From assembly GCF_023667495.1 (NCBI RefSeq), contig NZ_JAMOZL010000017.1:1-64000 (forward strand): a stretch of 64,000 nt of DNA. Direction: 5' to 3'. Source of the stretch: Dyadobacter sp. MSC1_007. GTDB lineage: Bacteria; Bacteroidota; Bacteroidia; Cytophagales; Spirosomataceae. The notes beneath the pieces were generated by a model. It made no database searches. It saw only the letters and a program-made list of their open reading frames with translations, and was not told where the DNA came from. Positions 1 through 8,093 of this stretch are shown here, one piece after another. Position 1 is the first letter of the stretch. Every line of letters begins with the position of its first letter. A program made the position numbers and the translations under genes.

Positions 1-46
1 CTCCCCCCTTCCTCCCTCCTCCCTTCATCCCCTTACTCCCTTTTAT

Positions 47-949
47 ATGAACTTCGAAAACATCAAACTTGGCGTTGCTCCTATTAACTGGACCAACGAC
101 GATATGCCCGAGCTCGGGGGCGAAAACACATTCGAGCAATGTATCAGCGAAATGGCACTGGCTGGATTTACAGGTTGTGAAGTAGGCAACAAGTTCCCAC
201 GCGACATCAATGTTCTGAAAAAAGCATTGGACCTGAGAGGCTTGCAGATCTGCAATCAGTGGAACAGCTATGAACTCACCACGAAATCTTTTGCCGAAAA
301 CCGTAAAAACTTCACAGAACTCCTTGATTTCCTGGAAGTCATGGGCGCCAAAGTAATCGGTGGTGGTGAAACTGGGAACAGCTGTCAAGGACAAATGAAT
401 GTGCCTGTTTTTGAAGGCAAAGGGATGCTCAATAGCAAAGAAGAGTGGGATAGCTTCACTTTCGGCCTGAACGAGTTGGGCAAGATCGCCCGTGACCGCG
501 GTATGAAACTGGCATTCCACCATCACATGGGCACTTGCATTCAGACCATGGAGGAAACCGACCGCCTGCTGCATGAAACCGACCCGGATTATGTATTCCT
601 CAACTACGATTGCGGGCACTTCCATTTCGCAGGCGAAGATCCGGTTGCCGCGCTAAGCAAATACATCGGCCGCACCGCCCATATTCACTTGAAAGACGTC
701 AGGCCTAATGTGCTCCAACGTGTGCACGACGAGCGGCTCAGCTTTCTGACGGCCGTTAAAAATGGTGTATTTACTGTCCCTGGTGACCTGGAAGGCTGTA
801 TTGATTTCCCTTCGCTGTTCTCCATCATTAAAGAAAGCGATTACCACGGCTGGATCGTGCTGGAAGCGGAACAGGATCCCGCCAAAGCGAACCCGCTCGA
901 ATACGCAATCATCGCCCGTAACTTCTTCAGAGGCTTAACAGGTATTTAA
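47..949 (+). CDS. iolE: IolE-like 2-keto-myo-inositol dehydratase (sugar phosphate isomerase/epimerase fold)
   Basis: This is a 300-residue cytoplasmic TIM-barrel protein with no signal peptide. The N-terminus (APINWTNDDMPELGGENTFE, residues 11-30) matches the signature of IolE. IolE dehydrates 2-keto-myo-inositol (scyllo-inosose) to a trihydroxycyclohexane-dione in inositol catabolism. Likely metal and substrate residues are visible: HHH at 158-160, DCGHFHFAG at 188-196, HIHLKDV at 212-218, and a late LEAEQD containing the usual C-terminal glutamate. Length is typical of the family. The ATG at 47 follows a pyrimidine-rich leader without a Shine-Dalgarno sequence. No other iol gene is visible downstream; the next gene is convergent, so any operon partners lie upstream of the window. 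A generic xylose-isomerase-like epimerase is the alternative, but the signature favours IolE. Confidence 0.85.
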   Translation: MNFENIKLGVAPINWTNDDMPELGGENTFEQCISEMALAGFTGCEVGNKFPRDINVLKKALDLRGLQICNQWNSYELTTKSFAENRKNFTELLDFLEVMGAKVIGGGETGNSCQGQMNVPVFEGKGMLNSKEEWDSFTFGLNELGKIARDRGMKLAFHHHMGTCIQTMEETDRLLHETDPDYVFLNYDCGHFHFAGEDPVAALSKYIGRTAHIHLKDVRPNVLQRVHDERLSFLTAVKNGVFTVPGDLEGCIDFPSLFSIIKESDYHGWIVLEAEQDPAKANPLEYAIIARNFFRGLTGI

Positions 950-961
950 AAGGACATTCCT

Positions 962-1207
962 TCATATATCGCCACTGGCCCGGATCTGAGTTTTTGACCA
1001 TTCAAAACCCTCCGGACCAGTGGCGATAGCTTTTAACGCTACCGCTTGTTCCCTTGTAACAGTGGGAAAGTCTTCCAGATATTCGTCAAGCGATATCCCT
1101 GCTTCAAGATGATCAAACAGGGAGTTAATAGGAACGCGTGTTCCATTGAATACCGGCTGCCCGTTCATGATCTCAGGGTCTATTTTAATGATCTGATTAA
1201 TTCCCAT
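962..1207 (-). CDS. DUF433 family protein (antitoxin-like)
   Basis: This is a small cytoplasmic protein of 81 residues. The core IIKIDPEIMNGQPVFNGTRV (6-25), followed by PINSLFDHLEAG and EDFPTVTREQ, is the DUF433 winged-helix-like signature. In many genomes such genes precede a PIN-like DUF5615 toxin and are regarded as antitoxins. No such partner is adjacent here: the neighbours are convergent iolE, 12 nt away stop to stop, and a divergent peptidase. The last ~20 residues (from about ATGPEG to the end) extend beyond where the family usually stops. They are encoded by an 18-bp inverted repeat, so the C-terminus may be a later addition. The family call is firm; the biological role is unknown. 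Confidence 0.8.
   Translation of the reverse strand: MGINQIIKIDPEIMNGQPVFNGTRVPINSLFDHLEAGISLDEYLEDFPTVTREQAVALKAIATGPEGFEWSKTQIRASGDI
967..1028. repeat. Near-perfect inverted repeat in the 3' end of the DUF433 gene
   Basis: The left arm TATCGCCACTGGCCCGGA (967-984) and the right arm TCCGGACCAGTGGCGATA (1011-1028) are complementary at 17 of 18 positions, with a 26-nt spacer. The whole repeat lies inside the reading frame and encodes the C-terminal tail. It could fold in mRNA from either strand and may act as a terminator or stability hairpin between two convergent genes. Confidence 0.85.
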
Positions 1208-1367
1208 GTTCTTTTGACGCTTGATAGCAAAGAAAGTAACGGTAAGTCATAACAAATTACCAATTTTTTTCCGGTTTATCTCCGCATTGCCACATTTGAG
1301 TCGATACATACGTAAGTGGAGTATGATTCGTTAATCAAAATCATTTGAAATACAGCCTATGCACAAG

Positions 1368-1392
1368 CAGTTTACTTACATTCAATAAACTG
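1368..1392 (+). promoter_or_regulatory. Leader inverted repeat before the S41 peptidase
   Basis: CAGTTTA (1368-1374) and TAAACTG (1386-1392) form a perfect 7-bp inverted repeat with an 11-nt loop. It ends 7 nt before the ATG at 1400. It could be an operator or an mRNA hairpin covering the start site; the sequence alone does not decide. Confidence 0.4.
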
Positions 1393-1399
1393 ACTAATT

Positions 1400-2848
1400 A
1401 TGTTAACTTTTAAAAAGCTGCGTCTGCTTTATATTCTGGTTTTTGCTGCGCTGGTGGTGAGTTGCAAGGACAAGAAAGTCGATCCGGTAGTCGATACAAC
1501 CTTAGATTCAACGAAGCTTTCTGATTACCAGACCATCAATGCCTGGCTGTATGAGGTCATGAACGATGCTTATTTCTGGTATAAGGACCTTCCCGCACAA
1601 TCCCGCCTCGATGCAAAAATCGATCCTCATCAATATTTTGAAAAACTAATTTACCAACGGGCCACGGTCGACCGGTTTTCTATGGTGACTGACGATATCG
1701 ACGCATTGAAGGACGAATTCAATGGAATCAGCACGGTATTCGGGATCAGCTATTCACTTTCTTATATCGACGACGGCAAATCGAACATTGCAGCTTTCCT
1801 CAATTACGTCGTGAAAGGCAGCCCCGCCGAAGCAGCCGGGCTCAAAAGGGGCGACATTCTGCTCAAAGTAAACGGCACGCAGCTAACCGCAGCTAACTAT
1901 ACATCGCTGCTGGGCAATAATGATACTGCGACATTCACACTCGGAGAATTGTCGGGTACAGCGATCGTCGCGAGTTCCAAAACAGTGACCATAACCAAAG
2001 CACAGGTAAGTGAAGACCCGGTCCTTTTCTCAACCGTCATATCGAAGCCGACGGTCGGCAAAACGATCGGTTATCTCGTTTACACGCAGTTTGTGCCTGG
2101 TACAGCAGCGGATGAAGTTAAATATGACAATGAATTGCGCCAGGTTTTTGCCGAATTCAAAAGTAAGGGCGTGAATGAGCTTGTGCTGGACCTGCGTTTC
2201 AATGGAGGCGGCTACATCAGCTCGGCCAAAACACTGGCATCATTGATCGGAAAAAGCGCTTCCAGCTCGAAAATTTTCTATAAAGAGCAATGGAATGATA
2301 AATACATCACCTATTGGCAGAAAACAAAAGGTCCGAATGCATTGAACTACACATTTCAGGATGAAGCCAACAACATCGGTGGAAACCTGTCGCGGGTATT
2401 TGTGCTTACTTCAAACGGCACAGCTTCCGCGAGTGAACTGGTTATTAATGGTCTCACACCATATATGGATGTAGTCACGATCGGCGAGCACACTGCCGGC
2501 AAAAACCTTTTCGGTTCGCTTATCGACGACGATCGCTGGAAATGGGGCGTTTATGTTATGCTTGGACAGACAGCTAATGCGAACAGCCAATCGGATTATG
2601 GAACGGTAAACGGGATGACTCCCGACTATATTGTGGAAGATTCGAAAGTCCCTTACCTGCCATTTGGGGACGAAAACGAGACCTTATTGCGGAAAGCGCT
2701 GGATGTAATGGGCATCCCGGCACCAGGAGGCACGCGCATTGCGGCAACAAAAACCGTCGATACCTTCCGCAAAATGCTTCGCGACGATCTCAGAACGCCC
2801 GAAAACCGGATGATCCGGAAAGGTATTCTCCCACCGGTCAACCCGTAA
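1400..2848 (+). CDS. S41 family (C-terminal processing) peptidase lipoprotein
   Basis: This is a 482-residue protease exported as a lipoprotein. Residues 1-21 are hydrophobic and end in a lipobox (VVSC, Cys22). A PDZ-like segment covers about 113-200 (VKGSPAEAAGLKRGDILLKV at 138-157). The S41 core covers about 222-430. The catalytic serine is in GTASASE (Ser343) and the general base lysine in TAGKN (Lys368). The 25-residue spacing agrees with the family's Ser/Lys dyad. Members cleave exported proteins near unstructured C-termini; the substrate is unknown. It stands alone, with a terminator immediately downstream. The ATG at 1400 is directly followed by the signal sequence. Confidence 0.88.
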   Translation: MLTFKKLRLLYILVFAALVVSCKDKKVDPVVDTTLDSTKLSDYQTINAWLYEVMNDAYFWYKDLPAQSRLDAKIDPHQYFEKLIYQRATVDRFSMVTDDIDALKDEFNGISTVFGISYSLSYIDDGKSNIAAFLNYVVKGSPAEAAGLKRGDILLKVNGTQLTAANYTSLLGNNDTATFTLGELSGTAIVASSKTVTITKAQVSEDPVLFSTVISKPTVGKTIGYLVYTQFVPGTAADEVKYDNELRQVFAEFKSKGVNELVLDLRFNGGGYISSAKTLASLIGKSASSSKIFYKEQWNDKYITYWQKTKGPNALNYTFQDEANNIGGNLSRVFVLTSNGTASASELVINGLTPYMDVVTIGEHTAGKNLFGSLIDDDRWKWGVYVMLGQTANANSQSDYGTVNGMTPDYIVEDSKVPYLPFGDENETLLRKALDVMGIPAPGGTRIAATKTVDTFRKMLRDDLRTPENRMIRKGILPPVNP

Positions 2849-2872
2849 ATTCCTTGCATAATCAGTTCCTGG

Positions 2873-2901
2873 GAGGCCTGCTGCTGCGGGCCTCTTTTTT
2901 T
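2873..2901 (+). terminator. Rho-independent terminator after the S41 peptidase
   Basis: The stem GAGGCC (2873-2878) pairs with GGCCTC (2889-2894) across a 10-nt GC-rich loop, followed by seven T. It lies 24 nt after the peptidase stop. Confidence 0.85.
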
Positions 2902-2960
2902 GTATCTGGCCAAACACTCAAAATTGTAACCAGCGCTCAGCTAATTCCGTGGAATTGACG

Positions 2961-2968
2961 TAATTTTG
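2961..2968 (+). promoter_or_regulatory. Bacteroidota -7 promoter element (TAATTTTG)
   Basis: TAATTTTG matches the TAnnTTTG consensus of the Bacteroidota housekeeping sigma factor and lies 40 nt before the ATG at 3008. A TTG inside it could be misread as a start codon. A convincing -33 element is not visible. Confidence 0.5.
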
Positions 2969-3007
2969 AAACCCATTTTACTCACGTTGGACAGGCAGAG
3001 GTGCTAT

Positions 3008-4999
3008 ATGAAATCAAAGGCTTTACATATTCTTCTGATTTTCTTTTTCTGTCTGCCAACGGTCTTTGGTCAGTCCGTCAAACACACTTACCGTTTTTAC
3101 AAAGACTTCAATGTAGCGCAACCCGAATGCGGGCCCAGCCTCACACAAGCAAAGGCGCCAGGCCAATGCGCTGCGTCCAATACAGCCGGGACATTCATTG
3201 AGGAGCTTCTTCCATGCGGTTCCAGGCGCCTGGTGTACCATACCAACCGGAACTGGGGGCTCATGTATCCCAATTCGGACGGTGCCATTACCGGCACTTA
3301 CACGATCCAGATGTACATCAAGGCCACCGACTGGGGCACCGGGTGGGCAAGGATCATCGATTTTTCAAATGGCAGCTCAGATAATGGCATCTATTTCAAA
3401 AACAAGCCCGGTTCCGCAGAGCGCTGCATCGACCTGTATCCCTCCGGTATTATAGGTGCCTGCCCGTTTTTCAATACCTCCACTTATTACCTGCTCACCT
3501 TTACCCGCAATGGGCAAACGGATATGCTGGATGTTTATGTGGACAATGTGCTTTTCGCTTCCTATCATGATGTTGAAAAAAGATACACAGGAACAGCAGG
3601 TGTACCCATTTATATTTTTAGGGACGATAGTAAGGTCACATGCGAATCAGGAGAGGCCAATTTTGCATATCTGGCATTTCAAAGCCGGTATTTTACCAAA
3701 ACAGATGTGGACAAGATATTTTCGGAAGTCTGTTCCGAGGCCAGCATCAATCCTTTCGCAGATTTTTCTATTTCGCCGAATCCAAGCTGCGGCTTTCCGA
3801 AAAACATCGATGTAAAATATACCGGCCCAATTCCTGTCGGAAGTACAGAATACACTTTTCAATGGGACTGGGATGGCGGAAAGGTTATCTCGGGCTCTGG
3901 AATGGGACCATATGTCATTAATTGGGAAAGCGGCGGCACCAAAAATGTGACGCTCATAGTTACAAGCAAAGCCTGCGGCAACTCGCTTTTTAACCGTAAG
4001 CAGGCCATTATCAGCAATCTCAATCTGGCAACAGACGTGAAAGCAGGGAGTTGCGACACAGGCACCGACGGTACTGTGACGCTTACCGGCTCCGATGGTC
4101 TGCCCCCCTACCAATACTCGATCGATTCGGTTAATTTTTGGGACAACAATGTGTTTAAGGTCCCGGCCGCTAGTTATAGGGTTTACGTCAAAGACGGTAA
4201 CAATTGTACGGTTGCCAAAGGGGTCAAGGTGCTTTTCAATAGCGATATCAATGTGAAGACTATGCCGGACACGATTATTTGCGAAGGTCAGTCGGTGCAG
4301 TTACTGACCGAAAGCAATGCACAAACCTTTGCATGGTTGCCGCAGGAGGGGCTCGATAATGCATCCACCAGGGAACCAATTGCAACACCCGGCTCGTCGA
4401 CCCATTACATTATCACCGCCACCAAAGGTTTTTGCACTCAAACTGATACGGTATTGGTGAATGTCGCACCTAAAATAGACGTCTATGTGACGCCCGATGC
4501 CGTGATTGAATACAATGTCCCGTTTCAGCTCATCGCATCGTCCCCGCAAATCCACGATTTTACCAAAGCTACGTTCGAATGGTCGCCGGCAATCGGACTA
4601 AATAATCCTTTCAGTCCAAGCCCCATTGCCGTATTGCAGGAAGATCAGTCCTATACCGTAGAAGTCAAATCCGAAATGGGTTGCGTGGGGACAGGTCAGG
4701 TCAGGCTTGCCATTAAGCGACAAGAAAACATCATTGTCCCGGCGGTTTTTTCACCCAATGGAGATGGGAAAAACGAAGTACTCGTACCCATTTTGAATGA
4801 AATTGAATCGATCGGCTATTTCCGCATTTACAACCGCTGGGGGCAGGTCGTATTCTTTACGGATCAGTTAAATATCGGCTGGAACGGCTATTTCAAAGGC
4901 GGCGAACCTATGACCGGCACCTACGTGTGGGAAATACAAGGAAAGTCAACCAGAGGAAAGGTAATCTCCAAAAGCGGGTCGGTACTTTTGTTGAGATAA
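3008..4999 (+). CDS. T9SS type B sorting domain protein with LamG-like and PKD-like domains
   Basis: This is a surface or secreted protein of 663 residues. The start is the ATG at 3008, which opens a classical signal peptide (MKSKALHILLIFFFCLPTVFG). The first ~250 residues look like a concanavalin/LamG beta-sandwich (IIDFSNGSSDNGIYF, LDVYVDNVLFASY). PKD-like material follows (YTFQWDWDGG, IVTSKACG), then SprB-like repeat motifs (GLPPYQYSIDSVNF, YRVYVKDGNNC). The C-terminus is a gliding-motility-associated (CHU_C, type B) sorting domain with VFSPNGDGKNEV, IYNRWGQVVF and GTYVWEIQGKS. Such domains route proteins through the type IX secretion system. It is likely an adhesin or matrix protein; its ligand is unknown. 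It is monocistronic between two terminators. Confidence 0.85.
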   Translation: MKSKALHILLIFFFCLPTVFGQSVKHTYRFYKDFNVAQPECGPSLTQAKAPGQCAASNTAGTFIEELLPCGSRRLVYHTNRNWGLMYPNSDGAITGTYTIQMYIKATDWGTGWARIIDFSNGSSDNGIYFKNKPGSAERCIDLYPSGIIGACPFFNTSTYYLLTFTRNGQTDMLDVYVDNVLFASYHDVEKRYTGTAGVPIYIFRDDSKVTCESGEANFAYLAFQSRYFTKTDVDKIFSEVCSEASINPFADFSISPNPSCGFPKNIDVKYTGPIPVGSTEYTFQWDWDGGKVISGSGMGPYVINWESGGTKNVTLIVTSKACGNSLFNRKQAIISNLNLATDVKAGSCDTGTDGTVTLTGSDGLPPYQYSIDSVNFWDNNVFKVPAASYRVYVKDGNNCTVAKGVKVLFNSDINVKTMPDTIICEGQSVQLLTESNAQTFAWLPQEGLDNASTREPIATPGSSTHYIITATKGFCTQTDTVLVNVAPKIDVYVTPDAVIEYNVPFQLIASSPQIHDFTKATFEWSPAIGLNNPFSPSPIAVLQEDQSYTVEVKSEMGCVGTGQVRLAIKRQENIIVPAVFSPNGDGKNEVLVPILNEIESIGYFRIYNRWGQVVFFTDQLNIGWNGYFKGGEPMTGTYVWEIQGKSTRGKVISKSGSVLLLR

Positions 5000-5005
5000 C
5001 AAAAA

Positions 5006-5039
5006 ACGCCCTTCACAAGCAAAGGGCGTCGTTTCTTTT
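5006..5039. terminator. Bidirectional terminator between convergent genes
   Basis: ACGCCCTT (5006-5013) and AAGGGCGT (5022-5029) form a perfect 8-bp stem with an 8-nt loop. A-rich sequence lies on the left and T-rich sequence on the right. It serves the T9SS protein and the desaturase, which converge here. Confidence 0.85.
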
Positions 5040-5055
5040 ATATCTGAAAATGCGA

Positions 5056-6042
5056 TTAGCTGATCCAGCTAAATTCGTAGCTCAGTTCGGGTATCCGTGT
5101 ACGTTCGGCAATGCGTCTCAACCTGGCCGGTAATGCCATCAGATAATCTCTTGCTTTTTCTGCTTTTTCGTTGATACCTCTTACTGCTCCAATCTCCCAT
5201 TCGGCCAGCAGGTCTTCCAGGATTTCGATATAATCGTTGGTGGTATAAACGCCCAAACGCTGGGCAGCGTCCGAAAAGTGGGAGAATGTCTCGCCCATCT
5301 TCATACCGGTTTCCCGCATGAAATGCGCAGGCATCACAATTTTCTTACGCATCATATCTTCCAGTGCAAGTACTAACTCAGACGCATCTACTTCCAGAAT
5401 GCGCGTTACAAATGCCTTGTAGGCTTTTGCATGGCGCATTTCGTCGGAAGCAATCACGCCGCATATTTTAGATAAATGCGGGTTGCCAAATTTCTTGGCA
5501 AGTGTGGCAGTACGGCGGTGAGATACGTTCGTCGCCAGTTCCTGGAATGAGGTGTAAATGAAGTTACGGTAAGGGTCACGGTCGGTGCCGATATCGAAGC
5601 CGTCAGCGATCAGGAACTGGGTTGACACTTCCATGGCACGCATATTCACACGGCCGGAAAGGTAAAGGTATTTATTCAGCAAGTCTCCGTGGCGGTTCTC
5701 TTCTGCGGTCCATGCGCGGACCCATTTCACCCAACCAGACTCCGGTTCTCCAACCTGGTTCACGCCGATGACATCCATCAGCCATGATTCGTAGGTAGGC
5801 AACGCTTCTTCGGTGATCGTATCGCCGATCAGCACAGCAATGTAATCATAAGGCAACTCGCGGCAGCTTTCCTGCAATAGCTTAATCTCCCCCACAAAAT
5901 TTTCGTTACGGGAATCGGGCAGAAAATCAGCAGGTTGCCAGTTTTCCTCGATCGGTTTGAGATATTCTGCAATCAGCTGATCGAGGTCTTTGCCTATATG
6001 TTTCATTACTTCTAGCCTTTCAGCTGAAAGTGTGATATCCAT
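5056..6042 (-). CDS. Acyl-ACP desaturase (di-iron, soluble)
   Basis: This 328-residue cytoplasmic enzyme belongs to the soluble stearoyl-ACP desaturase family (fatty acid desaturase type 2). That family uses a di-iron centre to put a cis double bond into acyl-ACP chains. The ferritin-like iron-binding motifs are present: EENRH at 114-118 and DEMRH at 200-204. Further candidate ligands are Glu79 and Glu168. No membrane helices are seen. Length matches the bacterial and plant forms (about 330-360). The ATG at 6042 is the first start and no extension is needed. It is transcribed alone, divergently from the acyltransferase gene at 6184, so both neighbours act on membrane lipid acyl chains. Confidence 0.9.
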   Translation of the reverse strand: MDITLSAERLEVMKHIGKDLDQLIAEYLKPIEENWQPADFLPDSRNENFVGEIKLLQESCRELPYDYIAVLIGDTITEEALPTYESWLMDVIGVNQVGEPESGWVKWVRAWTAEENRHGDLLNKYLYLSGRVNMRAMEVSTQFLIADGFDIGTDRDPYRNFIYTSFQELATNVSHRRTATLAKKFGNPHLSKICGVIASDEMRHAKAYKAFVTRILEVDASELVLALEDMMRKKIVMPAHFMRETGMKMGETFSHFSDAAQRLGVYTTNDYIEILEDLLAEWEIGAVRGINEKAEKARDYLMALPARLRRIAERTRIPELSYEFSWIS

Positions 6043-6161
6043 TTTTATTTCGATTTAAACACCATTGACTATTTTACAAATAACGTGAATTATACGTAAG
6101 TTTTGCATGACAAATATCATTTCGAACACTAGAAATTAGATTAAAGAGACTAGTTTTGGAT

Positions 6162-6170
6162 TATTTTTGC
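6162..6170 (+). promoter_or_regulatory. Bacteroidota -7 promoter element (TATTTTTGC)
   Basis: TATTTTTGC fits TAnnTTTG followed by a pyrimidine and lies 14 nt before the acyltransferase ATG, which would give a very short leader. A second fit, TAGTTTTG, occurs at 6151-6158. No clear -33 element is seen. Confidence 0.45.
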
Positions 6171-6183
6171 AGAAAAAATAAGA

Positions 6184-6921
6184 ATGAAAAAAATCCTCGA
6201 TTACTTCTTAAGTACCCTCTATCTCATCCATTTCGGCTTAACCCTGTTGGTTTTCCACGTTATACAGTTCATTGCTTACAATGTCTTCGGGAAAAGGGCC
6301 CATGAAGTTTCCGTCGATGGCCTCAATTTCAGCCTCGCCTTCGGGCTCTTGCTGACAGGGGCAAAAATCACCTTGAAGAAAGTAGCCGAGCCGCCTATCG
6401 ACCGGCCCATTATATTCATAGCCAACCACCAGAGCAGTTTTGATATTGCCGCCATTTACTGGTATCTCCGGAAACACCGCCCCCGCTTCGTGTCCAAAAT
6501 CGAACTTGCAAAAGGTGTTCCAAGCATTTCATATAATCTTAGAAAAAGCGGTGCCGCACTGATCAATCGCAAGGACGGCAAACAGGCGATTAGCGAAATT
6601 GCCAGACTGGGAAAATTGATCCACGATGAAAAGTCGTCCGCCATCATTTTCCCGGAAGGCACACGCACGGCTAACGGCAAAATGAAGGCATTTCAGCCCG
6701 GCGGCGTTGCGACCTTGCTGAAAAGGGCCCCGGATGCCCTCATCGTTCCGGTGGCCATCGACGGCACCGGCGCCTTCAACCCGAAAGGGATTTTCCCTCT
6801 TAAATCATTCTCCCATCTCAAATGGACCGTCCTCGAAGGCATTGAACCTGCGGGAAGAAAAGCCGAGGAAATACTGGCAGAAGCACAAGAGGCGATCCGC
6901 AAAGTGATCGAACCGGTGTAA
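6184..6921 (+). CDS. 1-acyl-sn-glycerol-3-phosphate acyltransferase family protein
   Basis: This 245-residue, PlsC-type acyltransferase sits in the inner membrane. A hydrophobic N-terminal segment (about 8-33) anchors it. The catalytic HX4D motif is NHQSSFD at 81-87 (His82, Asp87), and the phosphate-binding motif is FPEGTR at 156-161. Members acylate the sn-2 position of lysophosphatidate in phospholipid synthesis. The divergent acyl-ACP desaturase supports a lipid role. Paralogues acting on ornithine or other lysolipids share these motifs, so the exact acceptor is not settled. Confidence 0.85.
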   Translation: MKKILDYFLSTLYLIHFGLTLLVFHVIQFIAYNVFGKRAHEVSVDGLNFSLAFGLLLTGAKITLKKVAEPPIDRPIIFIANHQSSFDIAAIYWYLRKHRPRFVSKIELAKGVPSISYNLRKSGAALINRKDGKQAISEIARLGKLIHDEKSSAIIFPEGTRTANGKMKAFQPGGVATLLKRAPDALIVPVAIDGTGAFNPKGIFPLKSFSHLKWTVLEGIEPAGRKAEEILAEAQEAIRKVIEPV

Positions 6922-7019
6922 ATCAGCGACTTCCGTTGCCTTAACAATCATTAACAACCGCCATTTAAACCTCTCTCCCCTGCGGCCCTCTAACCCATGA
7001 ACTTTAAAACTTTTGGGTT

Positions 7020-7415
7020 ATGAAAAAGATACTTTTTGCCGCAGTGGTTCTCGCATTAGGATTCACAAATGCCTCCGCCCAATACGGTCCCCACTATAAC
7101 GACCGCGACGATTATCGCGACGGCCGTAACCACCACAGGGGCTCAGACATTAATTACCTGCAAAGAGAAGCACGGCAACATATAGCCGACGGCGTGCAAT
7201 GGGGAACACTTACTTCCCGCGAGGCAAACGCCCTGATGAACCAGTACGAACGTATTGAAGCGAAAGAAAGAAGATTCAGCCACCGCGGCCGTCTTTCGCC
7301 AAGAGAAGAAAGAATATTACGCGAGGATTTGCGGCAACTGATGTCGGACACCCGCAGACTGAGCAATCATAAAGATCGCTGGGCCCGCGACCGCAGATAC
7401 AGAGGCAGATACTAA
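7020..7415 (+). CDS. Small secreted charged protein, function unknown
   Basis: This 131-residue protein has a clear Sec signal peptide (MKKILFAAVVLALGFTNASA, cleaved before QYGPHY). The mature part is very rich in Arg, Asp, His and Tyr. It begins with a repetitive DRDDYRDGRNHHRG stretch, followed by predicted helices (HIADGVQWGTLTSREANALM, ERRFSHRGRLSPREERILRE) resembling periplasmic charged-helix proteins. No catalytic motif is recognised. It is monocistronic and ends in a shared terminator with the convergent GNAT gene. Coding potential is strong; the role is unknown. Confidence 0.75.
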   Translation: MKKILFAAVVLALGFTNASAQYGPHYNDRDDYRDGRNHHRGSDINYLQREARQHIADGVQWGTLTSREANALMNQYERIEAKERRFSHRGRLSPREERILREDLRQLMSDTRRLSNHKDRWARDRRYRGRY

Positions 7416-7450
7416 TCGCTCATGGCATAGTTGAAGGTTTAGGGTAATGC

Positions 7451-7484
7451 AAAAAGCATCGGGCTTATAGTCCGGTGCTTTTTT
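7451..7484. terminator. Bidirectional terminator
   Basis: AAGCATCGG (7454-7462) pairs with CCGGTGCTT (7472-7480), with one G-T wobble and a 9-nt loop, flanked by A5 on the left and T6 on the right. It overlaps the end of the GNAT gene and serves both convergent genes. Confidence 0.8.
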
Positions 7485-7929
7485 ATGTGTTACGGAAATA
7501 CCTCACCAGTTTCACATGCGATTTTTCGAACCCTTCGCGCTCATAGAATCTGTGCGCCGCCTCGCGTGTGGCGCGCGAGGTGACTTCTATTTGAATCGCT
7601 CCCTCACTTTCTGCAAAATCGACAACGTGCTCCATTAATGCATTGCCGATATGCCGCGACCTGTAATCCGATTGGACATACATCTCCTGAATTTCGGCTA
7701 CCAATGCAGCATGGTGCAACAATGGCTGGATATGGCAGCTCACCATTCCAACTGGTTTGCTGTCGAGTTCAGCGAGGAAATAATTGATATTCGGGCTCCC
7801 GATGTTCCGGTTGAACGCAATATCGAAAGCCGGGCGGTCCAGGATCATGTTTTCCAGGCCGCAGATCATGTCATAAATGATTTCGAGGTCGGCCACAGTA
7901 GCGCGACGAATGTTGACTGGTGCCTGCAT
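7483..7929 (-). CDS. GNAT family N-acetyltransferase
   Basis: This cytoplasmic protein of 148 residues has the GCN5-related acetyltransferase fold. Motif A, which binds the pyrophosphate of acetyl-CoA, reads MYVQSDYRSRHIGNALMEHV, with R/HIGNAL replacing the textbook Q/RxxGxG/A. The C-terminal segment AAHRFYEREGFEKS is the usual motif B. The substrate is unknown. It is a single gene, divergent from the thioredoxin-like pair that starts at 8094. Confidence 0.85.
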   Translation of the reverse strand: MQAPVNIRRATVADLEIIYDMICGLENMILDRPAFDIAFNRNIGSPNINYFLAELDSKPVGMVSCHIQPLLHHAALVAEIQEMYVQSDYRSRHIGNALMEHVVDFAESEGAIQIEVTSRATREAAHRFYEREGFEKSHVKLVRYFRNT

Positions 7930-8061
7930 ATGGAATTAAAAATGGGTTTAAGAAGCACAAATTAATCCGAAGGTTACTGAAAGACAAGAAGCCGCTACTT
8001 TCATTAGTGTGGGCTAAATATTAATTCATTCAGAATTAACAAACAGTTACAAAATTTGATT

Positions 8062-8069
8062 TACTTTTG
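8062..8069 (+). promoter_or_regulatory. Bacteroidota -7 promoter element (TACTTTTG)
   Basis: TACTTTTG fits TAnnTTTG and ends 24 nt before the ATG at 8094. It contains an in-frame TTG that should not be taken as the start codon. The -33 element is not convincing. Confidence 0.5.
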
Positions 8070-8093
8070 AAAAACCTCATCAGTCCTACAAAT

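Noticed and set aside
962-1207. DUF433 as half of an intact toxin-antitoxin pair
   Set aside because: No DUF5615 PIN-like partner is adjacent on either side; neighbours are iolE and an S41 peptidase.
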